Source of the DNA: Thalassia testudinum
Lineage: Eukaryota; Streptophyta; Magnoliopsida; Alismatales; Hydrocharitaceae
Direction of reading: 5' to 3'
Assembly (NCBI GenBank): GCA_037157565.1
Contig: JAZHRO010000003.1
Span: 43,165,001-43,229,000, forward strand
Length of the DNA: 64,000 nt
The position numbers were made by a program, and so were the translations under genes. Positions 1 to 12,612 of the stretch are shown piece after piece (the stretch's first letter is position 1; each line of letters starts with the position of its first letter). The notes beneath the pieces were generated by a model. It saw only the letters and a list, made by a program, of their open reading frames with translations. It was not told the DNA's origin and did not search any database.

Positions 1-1439
1 TCGTTCGACGTGAGATTGGTAGAAAAGTCTCCAATCACTTTTGTCGATCTTGCACAAGGAGATTGAGAGATCCACGAGAAGTTTTTGGTTGATCAAACTA
101 TTCAATTGGTAGATCAATAGGGAATTTGGTTGGAAACCAAATTGTCTCGACTTCGTTCTCCTGAGGTGATTTTCAAGGACGTCCAAGATCGAAGTGCACC
201 AAATCTTGGAGGTGGATCATCGTATCCTAGGAGGAGTTCGTCAGACCCCAATGCACCGGTATTGTGGGGGGCGATACCTTCTCTAAGGGAAGTCCTTAAT
301 AGGTGCTTCGATCGGAGTAAAATATTAATCCCTTCTCGTTTTGTTTATCTGTGCTATTGCATGTTATTTGTTCTTTATTTTATTCTGGATATTGCCAAAT
401 CATGTTTGACTTGCTTGATTTAATATTTTTTATTTATGTGAAAACGTTGAAAATGCATATGTTTTCATTTATTTATTTTCTATATGCATTTATTTCAACA
501 ACGACTCCATTCTCCCCTTTCATTTCTTCATTTGAGCAGCAACAAATGAAGGATTTTAGGTATCCTTTGAAGCCCTAATCTAAAGGTAAGCCTCCTATAT
601 CATGATCTCCATCAAAAGCTTGTCCTAATCACTTCTTTTCTTCGGTTTCAAAGGAGAACTGAGGAAGAAAACAAAAACTTTCCCAATAGAGAGTTGGGTT
701 ACTGAGTGTGAAAAATTACATCATCCAGTGCAAGGTATAGCACAAACTCCTTCAAACTTATTTAATAACTATGACCACACCTATCAATCTACACTAGCCT
801 AACCTAAGAACAACATTAGTTGATAAGAGTCGCCAAAGTATGCAATATAAGATTAAGATAATGGCCGTAGTTACCTACTCTATCTTTAAGGAAACAATTA
901 GTTGATATTGAGCATTTTTTCTTTAGTAGATATGAAAACATCTTGCTTTTAATAGTTTAAATATAAGGCCTCCTATCATCATTCCAATACAATGAGATTT
1001 TGGGTCAGAATTGACTTGTATCTTAGCAGTAACTTGTTTTGAAATAATGCAAATTTAACACGTCTACAACAGTCATAGGCAAGATTGTACTGTAATGCCT
1101 AGCCAAGTAGAGGTCTCTCTTGGATTAAACAATGACAATGACTACTCCATCACAATATAAGTGGTATCCATGAATGGTTCTTTACACATCAGTTGCCTAG
1201 ATCTAAGGTACATGTAGCTTATATTTCATTTAAATTACTTCCTATTAGCATTTAATAAGCAATGATATGCTTAACAATCATGCATATGCTATAATTGAAC
1301 AAAGGTAATGCATCACAATTTAATAAGACTATGCAAGCTAAAAGCACGAGCATTAATAAGCATGCCATATCAATTGTTCAATAAGCACTTAATAGCAATT
1401 ATTTGAATAAAAATCCAATGAAAAATGCATCATTCTCAC
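1..1439. other. Unassigned AT-rich region
   Basis: No protein family, RNA gene or clear repeat boundary was recognised. The first 330 bases are less AT-rich than what follows and read like the end of a dispersed repeat or an untranslated leader. The rest is AT-rich with many stops in all frames. The short reading frames here have no recognisable domains. Confidence 0.3.
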
Positions 1440-2414
1440 ATGAATTGCTAACTTAGTTTAATATCACGATCTTTGGAAAGACACCCATATTTGCTGTCAA
1501 TATGCATCATGACCTTCTGCACTCTAGATACTCCGTTCTCCTCCCCAGGCCTATCCTCTTCGACGTACGAATCATCTCGACATGCATGGCAGTTGGAGGC
1601 TCGTGGCACTCGCTCATCTCCCAAGGCGTCCGAGTTGTGTGGCTCATCATCGAGCGGCTACTAAGGTGTGCATTCGGTGGTTGCCATGTGCTACTCCTTG
1701 TTGGCCTGGGCTCGTCGTCAACAGTGCAAACGACACAGTACGTCGTGCGACCATGATCACGTGGCTAGAAGCGATCACGGTCAACGCCAATGGGTACGGC
1801 AAAGGTTGACGTTGATGAAAGCGGCCGCAATTATGGTTGCATGGCTGGGAGTGGCCATGGTCATGTGGTTGGGAGAGGCCATAATCGACATGGTTGGGGC
1901 CGTATGGTCCTCCTTGCTAGCGCATGAGATTTTGTCTCTCTCGGTTGACGGCAGCGACGCAAGTGTTGCAAGTGACCAGCTTGTTCGGTGGTCGAAGGGA
2001 TAGTCTCATGCTTTGGAGAGTTTTTAGGTCTTATTTTTCTTTTTTCTAGTTTAGTGTTAAATTTTGTTAAGAACCACATGTGACCCTAGACTATTACGGC
2101 CAAGTTCAATTCCGACCTTTTGGTCAATCTATTCAATCTCATTAACACGTTTCTTCGAAACTTGTCTCGTTGGTGCCTTACCGTACCTACAAACGTGGGG
2201 TCTCTCTCCTACAAGAGGTCGTCCGATTTCAAATCTAGAGATTTATTCTTTTTCTTTCTCCTTTGTTTCTTACCACGATTTTTTTTTTTTTTTAGTTCTC
2301 TCATTCTACGAGACGTATTTCACCCTTCGTGGGTGATAATTTTACATCTCTCCCTTCTTTTGTATTAAGTTCTTCCCTTCAATAAAAAAAATTATGTTAA
2401 AAAAAAAAAAAAAG
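1440..2414 (+). other. GC-richer segment ending in oligo(A), possible retroposed 3' end
   Basis: This stretch is richer in CpG than its surroundings and ends in a pyrimidine-rich tail, an AATAAA-like hexamer near 2381 and a run of 16 A at 2399-2414. That is the layout of a polyadenylated transcript end copied back into DNA (LINE tail or processed pseudogene). No reverse transcriptase or known protein was recognised, and no target duplication could be assigned, so the retroposon reading is only an inference. Confidence 0.25.
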
Positions 2415-3552
2415 GCACCACGACCGTATTGACTCTCCACATTAATCCAGGCTACGAAGAATGTAAATCGGAACTATGCAATTTATCTTTCACATTTGAC
2501 TCTTGCCGATCCCGAGGTTGACTTCAGCCATTGTAGTTTCAGGACTAATTTATTCGAGAGGTTAGGTAAATAATATTTAAAAATATGAAATTGATATTTG
2601 TGAAATAATATTAATATCAATTTATATTTAATTAAATTACTATTAAATTATGATATTAACCTTTTTCAATGCCCAGGCAAACAGTACAATGGTCACGCTC
2701 CTTCAACCCACTCCCTCTCGTTGTGGTTTTCGACGGAACGAGGGTTTCGGCTCACGATCATGTTTTGATCAACAAAACAGCGAAGGGATAATCCGTTGGA
2801 GGATTAGCCCCCTCTCCTCCGCAAAACTCGGTCAGCCGTAATGTCCTTGGAATAAAAGTTATATACATTTGTCTACAAGAATTTACTAAATATATTTTTC
2901 CACCACAACCTTTTTTTTTTCACATGATTATCAGTTCGCCCACTGTTACGTACGGTTATTTACTAATTGGTCCAAAAGGTTCTATATCTTCACATTAGTG
3001 CCTAAGAAATGTAGGACTCCGCACGATCGGTGATAGGAGGTTGGGATTGTAGGTCTGTCGTGGATTTGCAGTATTAAGCTGATGTAATTTCAACATGGCT
3101 GCCACTTTGGAGTCTTGGCCAGTAGTTTTTGTTGTTTATTATATAGGTGAATGTTCATCGTTTATGATTTTACTAATTTGCCCTGTGGCGTTTATGGTCT
3201 TTTTTTTTTTTGTTGTTGTTGTATTAGATGAAGATGGTGGTGTTGGTTTGTTTACGGGCAGCGGGTTCGATGTGTTGGAAGATGACGCCGTGTGTAAAAT
3301 GAATGATGCTTGTTGTGGGGCAGCAGAGTTGAGAAAAAATCGTTGTGAAGTGGGAGATGGTGATGGATAAGAGAAGGATCGATGCTGCTTGTTGCAGGGG
3401 AAAAGAGAGTCTAGATACATGGAAGATGGTGATACCTATGTGAAGAATATTGGTTAATTGTTGAGAGGGACCAAAGAGTACTTGATGTAGAAACGTCTTT
3501 CTATAATTATGCATAGTATTGAGGTATCTTATAATTATGCACTAAGTTTTAG
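2415..3552. other. Unassigned intergenic sequence
   Basis: AT-rich sequence with a GC-richer block at about 2680-2840. Short open frames exist, including one at 3095-3370, but they show no recognisable domain and are partly built on homopolymers. Nothing supports a gene. Confidence 0.3.
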
Positions 3553-3934
3553 TTTGCACTATGGTTTAAGAGTACAAAAATTAAAATTATATTAAAATTT
3601 TATTGTTAAAAAATTTAATGTAATCTAAAAAAAAGTTAAAAAAGTAAAGAAATATATGTTGTAATTAATGTAGAGTGATTTTAATTAATATATTTTAATT
3701 TTTCTTTGATTGAAATTTAAAATATATTAATTAAAAACTAAAATATATCGATATATATTAATTTTCAACCAACATATTTTATCAAAAAGATAGATATAAG
3801 AGCATAATAAAAAAAAAGTAAGAAATTATAATAATAAATCAGTTGCTTATACCTGATGCAAATGAAAGTAAAAAAATAAATAATAAATTAACATTAACTG
3901 TTACAGTTAGCATCACCGTTTGCTATAGTGCAAA
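3553..3934. mobile_element. MITE-like AT-rich interval with 12-bp inverted ends
   Basis: The interval starts with TTTGCACTATGG and ends with CTATAGTGCAAA, inverted repeats that differ at one position. The 358 bases between them are strongly AT-rich with no coding potential, as in miniature inverted-repeat transposable elements. No convincing target duplication was seen and the inverted repeats are short, so chance pairing is possible. Confidence 0.33.
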
Positions 3935-5212
3935 TCAAAATTAAAAATAAATAAATAAATCAATAGTGATTGCTTCAGCAACGCCTCCATCAAAATCCTC
4001 ACGCTGCATAAGTTTTATTAAAGATGGGGGATTTGGAGTTATGGTATGCATTCCATTACGCCAGAACGCATGTGTTGTACATTTGACTTTGGCATGTTGC
4101 AGATCCATCTCAACACGTATAAGAAAGTGCAAGCAGTATTATCAGTTTGAAACTTACAATGAGAACTAATTTCAGTACATTTTTAAGGGGACAGGAATTT
4201 GGGGACGACAGTCTGTTTTTGATTTCTCCCAGGACGGGTCCACGTATGTGATGGGTAGGGCACGTGCCACCCCCTCCAATGCCAAAAGAAACCCATTTAT
4301 TGAAGAAATGAAATAGAAAGAAATGTTGGAGCCTACAAGCGGTGAAGGAGGGATAGATTTAATAGTAAAATTTTCATATAGGTAAGTTATCCTACACTTT
4401 TGTTTGAAAGTCAAAAGAGTTATTCTATTGGTTTAACTTATAGTTGTTTAGGGTTATCTTGTATGAGAGAGCTTGATGTTTGTGAGCCTTCCTTTAGCTC
4501 CGTTTTAGGTCCATCTAGTAGTACTACCTTGGCTCTATCACACACCACCATTGTCATCACCACCCTCACTACTACACACGCCACCACCTCTCACTTCCTC
4601 TCCATCCACATGCACACACACACACACCCACGCCACACCACACCACTATCTCACGCCACCATGAACACTACTAAGCCATCCATCACCATCATCACCCCCA
4701 TCTCCATCCACACCATTATCTCCCTCCCCCTCTACTATTCATCTGATGGCTACATTGTATGCTCTTAATGAGCTACATAAGTAGGGGGTTGCATTTTATG
4801 TAGTAAGGCATTGATCTGCCAAGTAATCCGACATGTTTGTGTTGTGTTGTTCTTGTTTATATTCTTAGCATGTTTACTTCTTTTATGTTGACGTATGTTC
4901 ATCTATTTCCTTGTAGCTTATTTTGTTCTTCCGTGTTACAAGCTTGTATTTAACTCCATGTAATTAATTTAGTATTTTTATCATTTGGGTGTTCTTTGTG
5001 TACATCTCACCTAATTAAAAGACAAAAAATAACACATGAAAAAGCCCAAAATAATAATAAATAGAGAGATTGACAAGTGAGAGAGAGAATACTCCATTCA
5101 CGTATCTCCATATTCAGCTTGGGACTCACTGTATTTTATTCTGTATACTTGCAAACTTTGATTTTATTATTGTATCTGAACGTGAACATTATACTACCAA
5201 TGATGCATTTAT
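3935..5212. other. Unassigned; contains a CAC/CT-rich low-complexity tract
   Basis: No gene was recognised. A low-complexity tract rich in CAC, CCA and CACA units occupies about 4535-4735 and produces the Thr/His/Ser-rich reading frame seen there. The remainder is AT-rich. Confidence 0.35.
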
Positions 5213-5681
5213 CGCACTTGTCTCCACTTAAAATCCACTTGAGTTGTTCATGTGATACTATCTTTTGGAGACATTAAGATGCTTATATTCTCCCCCACAT
5301 TAGGTTGACAACATCTTTGTTGCCCCTAGTCCAAATCTCTCTCCTCCAATAGTAGTAGTCACTCCACCTCAAGGGTAATCCTTTCCTACTAATTTCCTTG
5401 CTAGTTGTGTCTCCATCCCGTAGGAAGTCCTTGCCCCCTAGTAAGGGAAATTATACTCTGATACCATTTTGTGACACCCCAGGTTCTACCTTGAGCATGC
5501 CACTTGACTACTACTTAGTTAACATCGTTAAGTCACAAGCCTCAATAGACCTACTACCAACCAACTCGAAATGCTTAAATCCATGTTAACAAGTAGCATG
5601 TCTCCACCCTTATATACCACTTGAAAGTTTCTTAAATTTTTCATGCGATACTATCTTTTATGGGACATTAAGGTGCTTACA
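5213..5681 (-). mobile_element. Small minus-strand LTR element remnant (TRIM-like)
   Basis: Read on the minus strand, 5681-5470 looks like a 212-bp LTR starting TGTAAGCACC and ending GGGGTGTCACA. Three bases later comes TGGTATCAGAG (5466-5456), a typical primer site for initiator tRNA-Met. About 150 bases further a purine tract (5304-5288, GTGGGGGAGAA core) precedes a second, truncated copy of the LTR start (5287-5213). Order and spacing fit a terminal-repeat retrotransposon in miniature or a heavily deleted LTR element. The second LTR matches only over its first 75 bases. No protein is encoded. Confidence 0.48.
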
Positions 5682-6115
5682 TGAGAAGGACGTTTGATAG
5701 ATTTGAGACATGTTGGAGGCATGTATATGGTGTATACCCAAGAGAGCCTAGCATCATTGAAATTAGAAGAAAAAATGGTATATGTTCCAAGGAAACGTAG
5801 ATAGAAATGCCAAAAACTTATATGAATACAAAAGTTAACTAACATTCACAAGTCAAGGAATATTAGCTTTTAGTAAAGAACTAAAGGGTTAAAGGAAGGG
5901 GTCAAATCGATAGACATCAAAACGATAATAGTGAAATAGATAATTAGCATAAAAATACATTTACAAGGAATCAACAAACGCAAAACTCATGGGAATCATT
6001 CTGTTTGGCAAAGGATAGACGATAAACAAGAATTAAGAAGACTAGTTAAGCAAAAGATAATTAATAAGCCAAAATATAGGGAAACGTATGAAGTGACACA
6101 TTTTGTGACGCAAGA
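5682..6115. other. Unassigned sequence left of the CACTA element
   Basis: AT-rich sequence with no recognised gene or repeat boundary. It is the presumed left flank of the CACTA element; the three bases before its end are AGA. Confidence 0.3.
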
Positions 6116-6440
6116 CACTACTAGAAATTTGAGATATACTATCGATTAGTTGCACACCGTTAGTTTGGGAAGCGATGACGAAAATATATTTACCATTGCT
6201 TATTTATATAAGTGACGTTAAAGGTGTGATTACAAATAACCTGTTGCCATCACTAGCAAAAAGTAGCATTGGGCATGCGAGGGTGGTATTAACATTTACC
6301 ATTGGTTACTAAAGCTACGTTAAAAATATATCTGTTTTCATTTCGTTGATAAACCGACAAAGAATCGCAGGTTAAAAATAGCCCATTGAATTTGGGCGAG
6401 AGGGAAAATTTTTTTACACATTTGTCATCACTTACTAATA
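6116..6440 (+). repeat. CACTA left terminus and subterminal repeats
   Basis: The segment opens with CACTACTAGAAATTTG and contains at least two diverged copies of a subterminal inverted motif, TTACCATTGCTTAT...ATAAGTGACGTT near 6190-6226 and TTACCATTGGTTACT...AGCTACGTT near 6296-6322. In CACTA elements such motifs bind the TnpA-type protein. The same motif occurs near the right end at 23,130-23,280, which is the main reason for joining the two ends. Confidence 0.55.
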
Positions 6441-6930
6441 GAACCGACGTCAATTGTTGGTTCATCTCCCGACCAGAGCCCTCTCCTCCCCTACCCACTG
6501 TTCTATCTCGCAAAACTCAAACCCTCGTTGCGTTCTGCTCTCGCCACTACCCTCCTCGCCATCCCTCCTCATTGTTGGACATCCTCCACCTCAAGTGTGT
6601 CCTCCTCATCCTCGTCATCGTTGTCTCCTCTTCCTCCTCTTCACGCCGCCTCTTCTCCTCCTCGTTCTACTACTGTGCACCGGCTTCCTCCTCCCCTCCC
6701 CCCTTTGCCTATCCTCCTCCCTGCCCCCATCCTCCTCTCCTCCTCCACGTCCCACAATGCTCCCTTCCGCCTGTCCTCCTACCTACCCCCCTCCTTGTCT
6801 CCTCTGCCTATCCTCCCCCTCTCCTACCGCCCCACCCCTGAACTCCTCCTCCTCCTCATATACTATTGCTCCCCCCCTCCCCCTCCCCCTCGTCCTCCTA
6901 CCCTCCTCCTCCTATTCTCTTAGTAACAGC
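6441..6930. repeat. Pyrimidine-rich low-complexity tract (CCT/CTC)
   Basis: The plus strand here is almost entirely C and T, dominated by CCTCCT units. All three plus frames stay open for this reason and give Pro/Ser/Leu-rich products with no domain. The composition resembles a plant 5' untranslated leader that has expanded, and could be part of captured gene DNA, but nothing proves a gene. Confidence 0.5.
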
Positions 6931-7924
6931 CCCTTGAATAAAATACCCACCATAGATACCTACATGGTGGTGGCATTACATTTGATATCCTTTCCCTTTC
7001 TTTTTCAATACCTCGTGCATTAGATATTTAGTAGTTAGGCTATCGTATATAATTTAAGGATCAACACATATGCATGTCAGTTTATTAGTTTTATCTTTTG
7101 TTAATTAACATAGATATTAAGATAAGAGTGAGGCAATGAAACTCCACAGGTGTGTATATTGGGGGATTAGTTACCGATAGGGAATCAAGAGTCAAATAGG
7201 GATGATAGAACATGGATCGGAGGTTCAAAAAGAAAAATAGGATTCATATTCAATGTATTTTGTTTAAATCGAATTGAATATTCAAATTATTATCAAATCC
7301 AAGAAGAATCAAATTAAATTGAAGTGTGATTCAATTAATACCCTTACCTATGATATCTCACACATTTTTACTTAAAATTGAAGATGTAGCTCATCTATGT
7401 ACTTAAATCTATGCTACATACGTTAGATACATCAAGTGTGATTTAATCAAAAGTGCTGGAAAGATAGATCTAAACATTAGGAAAGTAAAGAAAGAACGAA
7501 GATGAAACTAGGAAATTGGAAAAGAGAGGGTTCTATTTGGATTTTTAGTTTAGATTTTTATTTTTAACCAAATAAGAAACCTAAACTTCTACTGACATTT
7601 TTTATACACTAAAAACACTAAAACCTAAAACTAATCACATACACATGTTCAAAATATATTATTCTTACTTACTACACTTTTTATTTATTTATTTACAATA
7701 TTTTAATAAGATAATAATGTGTTATTTAATTACTTTTATTTTTGAAATTATAGATTATCGGTCATGGGTATACTCGGAGGTTGTTGTAGTTAGAGGTATA
7801 ATTTCAATGTTTTTAATTTAATTGAATGATATTATAGGTTTTTGCTAGATGTAGAGTGTGCTCACATATTATTTTTTATTTAAATGAATGGATGTGGGGT
7901 GTGCTCACTTTAATTGTATGTAAT

Positions 7925-8065
7925 TCATTTTTAATGTAGGGTGTACCCACTTGTATTTGTTTTATTATTTTACTATGCAGGTTTATAGAAAAACTTCAAA
8001 TTTTAAGGAAAAATTCTGCCGAATTTTTTAGAATTTCTTTAATGTTCAAATTAGTTATTGTTTAA
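7925..8065 (+). repeat. Internal CACTA repeat, copy 1 (partner at 20,810-20,935)
   Basis: The segment around GGTTTATAGAAAAACTTC, AATTTTAAGGAAAAATTCTG and TAATGTTCAAATTAGTTA recurs in the same order and orientation at about 20,810-20,935, with scattered substitutions. One copy lies upstream of the captured gene fragments and the other between the transposase and the second gene of the CACTA element. Confidence 0.5.
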
Positions 8066-9229
8066 ATACACACTTGTTAAAGAAAATAAATGCATGTAAG
8101 GTTAAACATTAAGTATTTTAACCCCTAGGGTAAAAGTTCTTCGAGTCAAATTGTGTCAAATTACTCACCCGTTGAGACTTATGATCATGTTATACAGACA
8201 ATGCAGTCGTGTATGTATATCTCACTTACATGCACGATGTGTTAGCTTTGTAGCATGCCATAAGATTCGATCGACTTTAATTCGGTAAAGTACCAAACTA
8301 AAGAAGGTCATTGAAGATTTAATCACAAGTTAGGTTTACTTGTTACATGTAATCTTGTGTAGTGAAATTTTGGTTGCTTCTTCCCGCTCTTCTCTGGTAT
8401 ACCAACTAATCTTATCTAGTTTTCTGCGGCACCCTTAACTGGGTGCTAAAGAAAATCTAGTTAAGGTTAATATTGGGGGGTATACTGGAAAAGTGCGGAG
8501 AGATGCTATCGAAATTTCAATGCACAAAGGTTATATGTAATAAGTAAACTTAAGTTGTGATCAAATCTTCAAGGATGAGTTATAAGTGAAAATCTTAATC
8601 AAGATAAGCATCATCCACTCCTTTTCTTTCCTAATTAGTTATTTATTTACATTAAATTTTATGTTATCATGGATAAATCTTGGATTGGATTAAAGGGTTC
8701 AGATTACACCAGATATAAGAATGGAGTAATTTCATTCCTAGATTGAGCCTTTCATGATGATAGAAAGATATTTAGGTAAGGAGAACAATTGGATAAGATC
8801 TTTTGCCCATGCAAAAGATATTTGAATAGTTCCTTGTATGACCGAAGCGTTGTGCTCGAGTACTTGATTTTTGTAATGGGTAGTGGCAGCTTTACACTAC
8901 TTGGATAGCTCATGGAGAGGATTTTACTGAGATAGTCATAAATAATGAAAAGACCATTGATGAAGAGATTGACGAAAATATTGCTGATGGTGCAGGCAAA
9001 AAAATACAAGAAATATTGAATGATATAAAAATAAGAAATAATATAACACTATAAAAAAATTATCTTACCAATGATACATCTGTACTAACATCAAATATAT
9101 ATTAATATTGATCTTATTATACATTACTAATAATACATACTGCCATGGACGACACCTTCAAATAAAAAAGAAAAATAAGAGGACAAATATGTCTTTAGAT
9201 ATTTACATTTCTAACCCTACTGCTCATCT
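8066..9229. other. Unassigned AT-rich interior of the CACTA element
   Basis: No gene was recognised. A local palindrome (GGCACCCTTAAC and GGGTGC around 8427-8448) and a sequence CACTATAAAAAAATTATC near 9046 were noted. The latter resembles a CACTA end but lacks a matching partner. Confidence 0.3.
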
Positions 9230-9660
9230 CTTTCCTCCCAGACACCTTTCCTCACCACTCCTCGGCCACAAACATGCCGACTTCGACGCCGCTCGAGCCC
9301 CTCCAACTCCGCCCCTGATGCCCTAATCTCCTGCTCATCCTCGAATCTTCTTCGAGAGAGCACCGGCAATCCCTTCCCTCTCTACGTCTCTCTCTAAATA
9401 TCCGCTCACACTTGGTGGAGGGGGAGCGGAGGAGTGGCGAGGTGAGATCTGGAGGAGCTTCTAGGTTTCCTGGATCACGAGGCGATGCGGATCCCCTGAA
9501 GGCGGCACAAGGGAGCGAGGATCCGTAGGCCTCCTGAGGTCGTTGACGCATCTCAAACCCCCAGTGTGAGCTTCTTCTAACTCGCTTTCCCTTGCTTCCT
9601 GGCAAAGTTCTCCTTGCGATCGTGCTTGTGTGTTCAACTCGCGTTTAGAGTGCTGATGTG
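9230..9660 (+). other. GC-rich leader-like block, candidate captured promoter or 5' exon
   Basis: This 400-base block is clearly GC- and CpG-richer than the AT-rich DNA on both sides, as plant first exons and leaders are. It ends near a possible splice donor after CCCCCAG at about 9562. It precedes the Myb-like and MAP65-like exons on the same strand, so it could be the leader of one of these captured genes. No protein family was recognised in it. Confidence 0.3.
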
Positions 9661-10593
9661 GTGCTAGTGGCTACGTCAAGTTGGATTAGGTCGGGTTTGG
9701 TCTGAGGTGTGAGGTGGAGCGTCCGGAGTGATGGCGACGAGGTTCGTGGTGGCAAGTGTTGGATGTTCGGATGAGGTGTGAATGTGGCCTGCTAGAAGGG
9801 TTGGGGCTTGTCTAGTTGTGGTAGGAGCGAGGTGTGGGATTCCCGCTTACTTACAAAGAATGATGCCCTGTTGCTTTGAAACTTGCTTAGGATGTAATGT
9901 AGGCGGAAAGGGTCCATAGTGTTGAATAGGAGGAGCTAATCAGAGAAAAAAGCTGAGCATGAAGAGAAATCTAATTGAGAAGTAAAATGTAATCACATTT
10001 TGGAAAAAATATGGCAATCCTCCACAAATTCTTTAGAGTAAAAGCTGTAGCATCCAGAGAATAATCAGAGAAAAAAGTAAAAATAGCAAGAGACATCTAA
10101 TGTGATGCCACTGAGAGATCACATTTTGGAAAATAAAATCAGAAGAAGGGGTGAAAAAAAGGCAAGCTATTTGTTATTCTGCAATGCATGATATCATGAA
10201 GAGATCAACTGAAGGTCTTACATTCTCACCAACTAATATTACCAAGAAAATAACCATGTATATCACTTTGTTTATTCATGTTTTCACATTCCAGAACTGT
10301 CCCAATATTTCTTTCCAATCAGACACACAACTTATTAACGTGCCAGTAGCTATGAAGGAGGACGATGAGAATTTCCACCCATTATTTGGTTTATGAATGG
10401 CAAAAAAGTTCTCCAGACCAATATTTCTTTCTAATTAGACAGCTTATTAAACTTTTGAGTACAGTTTTGAGCTGAAGCTTACACTTACTGCTAATTAAAC
10501 TTAAAGTTGGTTAACACTTTGGATGTTGATTTGTTCAGGTGCAGTCATGGTTAAAATTTATTATAGTTATTGGAATTTTTTTTGGTTGTGCAG
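9661..10593. other. Unassigned, intron-like sequence
   Basis: AT-rich sequence between the GC-rich block and the Myb-like exon. It ends in a T-rich tract and the acceptor TTGTGCAG before 10,594, so the last part is probably intron. No exon was recognised within it. Confidence 0.3.
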
Positions 10594-10775
10594 TCTAATG
10601 GAGATCATTGTGAGTTTGCATCAGAAAATGGATCAAGGAAGATTCATATGCAAAGTCTGAAGAGAAGGAAAACTGATCTGTTGGACTTACCTAAAAGCAA
10701 TCAGTTCACAAGGCGGAGAGCAATCAAGAGGTGGACTCTGCTAAAGGAGGCTACACTACGAGAAGCAGTACAAAA
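10594..10775 (+). pseudogene. Isolated exon of a Myb/telobox-type DNA-binding protein gene
   Basis: A 182-bp open stretch is bounded by a T-rich tract plus CAG acceptor and a GT donor, and ends within a codon. Its last 25 residues include KRWTLLKEATLREAVQK, which matches the first helix of the Myb domain of plant TRF-like/SMH proteins (R/K-KRWT-LEE-LR-V), proteins that bind telomere-like or promoter DNA in the nucleus. The family usually has acidic residues (EE or ED) after KRWTLL; here the sequence reads KEA, a possible decay mark. The upstream residues are basic (RKIHMQSLKRRKTDLLDL). The following exon, which would carry the rest of the Myb helices, was not found nearby. It is on the same strand as the MAP65 fragment and inside the CACTA element, which suggests a captured fragment. 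The family call rests on one short motif. Confidence 0.45.
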
Positions 10776-12612
10776 GTAAAATGTTTCTTTAAGAATGCTT
10801 TAACTAAAAATTACCTTTTATGTAGTTACCTGATTTTATAGTTCTGCTGAAGTTGTGGATGTAATATATGTGCACAGAGACACACAAATAAAGCATTTGG
10901 CAGGAGGACGAGGATAAAGATGGACATGGCATTAATATGATCCAAATGAGGATTTGCTGACAAATGGGTCCAATACATGCAGACACAAAAGTTTATAAGG
11001 GTTAGGCTATGATCTTGGAGGGAGAGAATATGGCTGCAGCATAGTTTAGCTGAAAGATGGATCTTTCAGTTTCTTGCCATCCATATGATATTCATTTGGG
11101 ATTGTAGAGTCAGTAGACATAGATACGTAACCATACCTGCAAGGATGGGGTGAAAAATAGAATTCATGTGCCATCTATCTTAGATTAATCAAATTCAAAA
11201 GGATTTTGTGCATACACATGCATAACACATGGACGAGGACCAGTAAACAATGAGCATGTAGGATATGTTTGATAGAGTTGTAGCTTGTGTGAGGATTCAG
11301 GTTGGGTTGAAAGACTATTTTGATATCACCATCAATTTGTTCTATGAATCAGCTTTAATCTCTTACCTCCTTATTTTGATTGTTGATGAATTAATGAAGC
11401 ACATTTACCTCCTTATTTCAATTATGTCAGAGGTGATGGCTTGTGATGGTTTTGATTACGTTGTTCTGCAGTGAATGAATCTTTTGAATTTCTCTCTCCC
11501 TCTCTCTACCCCCAACACTTAGCTGGTGGCGATGGAAAGGAAGCATCAATAGCAACAGCACCAGGGCGTGGTGATGGCTCCACTGCCTCCCCTGCGGCAA
11601 CAGCAGAACCCACTGGTGAAGCTACAAGACCGGTACCAGGACTTGTCTATGGAATTATTTTACTTAGAACCAAGATTCTCATAAATCTTTTGTTTACCTA
11701 TGCAACTTTGTAGTAGATGATCATAGCTATCAACTAAGGTGTGAGATCTGTTGTCTTTTCCTTGAGTAATGTGAAAAGAAGCAATGTGTTTGGATTGTAC
11801 ACTCCAGCTTATTTCACCAAGAATCCAAATGCCTACCCTTTATCTATTTGGAGGGAGCATAATTTGCAATATAGGGTAGGGCATATAATTACATATATGG
11901 ATATAAGTAAGTGAAATTTGCTTAATTTGATGGGCTTTACAACGTAACTTTGATAAGTATCATCACATTTTTTTTTAGTCGAATTCACCATCCATTTAAA
12001 TGTCATTCCCAAAGCAATACTTAGAGATGTACCCCAAAAAACAAGTTATAGGAACAGAAGGTGAAGCAAAATGAAGAATCCCCTGCTATGGTGCCAATCA
12101 GTGTTAGCATCATTTTTCAGAAGTTGGACCATCATGCAAAATGGATAGCATCCATACCTTGCTCTCTCTCTATTTCCCCCCACCTATATAGCCCCTACAA
12201 TTCATTATTTTTGTCCACCTCCTTTATTCATGAACTTCCAATAAAGTTCCAACTTCTGATTAGTGGGCATTACTTCCTGCCAACGACCAGATCAAAATAT
12301 AGCATGTGCATCAGCAGCATACTTTCTAATTCCAGGTAATTCCGTCACATAATTCCACTCTTTTAAATATTCCTCAAACCTTTTTATAATTTCTAAACCA
12401 TCCAAGATATATATTCAAGTCTAAGTTGAGAGGCAATAATTCTAAACCTTCATAGCTCACACTTTACATTCATGATTGGACAAGAGTACAAAAACATATA
12501 ATGCAATGCATCTTCGTAAAATTAAATTGCATCGGTACTATTCAAATGTATATCATTGGTGATATTCTTAACCTAGAAGAAAGTGTATATTACCCTTCTT
12601 TTAAACTGGATT
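10776..12612. other. Unassigned sequence inside the CACTA element
   Basis: No gene could be supported. A short Ala/Gly/Thr-rich open stretch at 11,471-11,640 follows a CAG and could be a small exon, but it has no recognisable domain. The rest is AT-rich and looks like intron or intergenic DNA. Confidence 0.3.

Noticed and set aside
3095..3370. Frame of 91 codons with hydrophobic start
   Set aside because: The hydrophobic part comes from a T-run and GTT repeats; no family match could be recognised.
6386..7023. Three overlapping plus-strand frames of 131-189 codons
   Set aside because: They lie on a CT-rich low-complexity tract that removes stops from all frames; the products are Pro/Ser/Leu repeats with no domain.
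9252..9605. Minus-strand frame of 117 codons
   Set aside because: It lies in a GC-rich block, has no recognisable domain, and runs against the strand of the neighbouring gene fragments.
11471..11640. Possible small exon rich in Ala, Gly and Thr
   Set aside because: A CAG precedes it, but there is no known motif and no clear partner exon.
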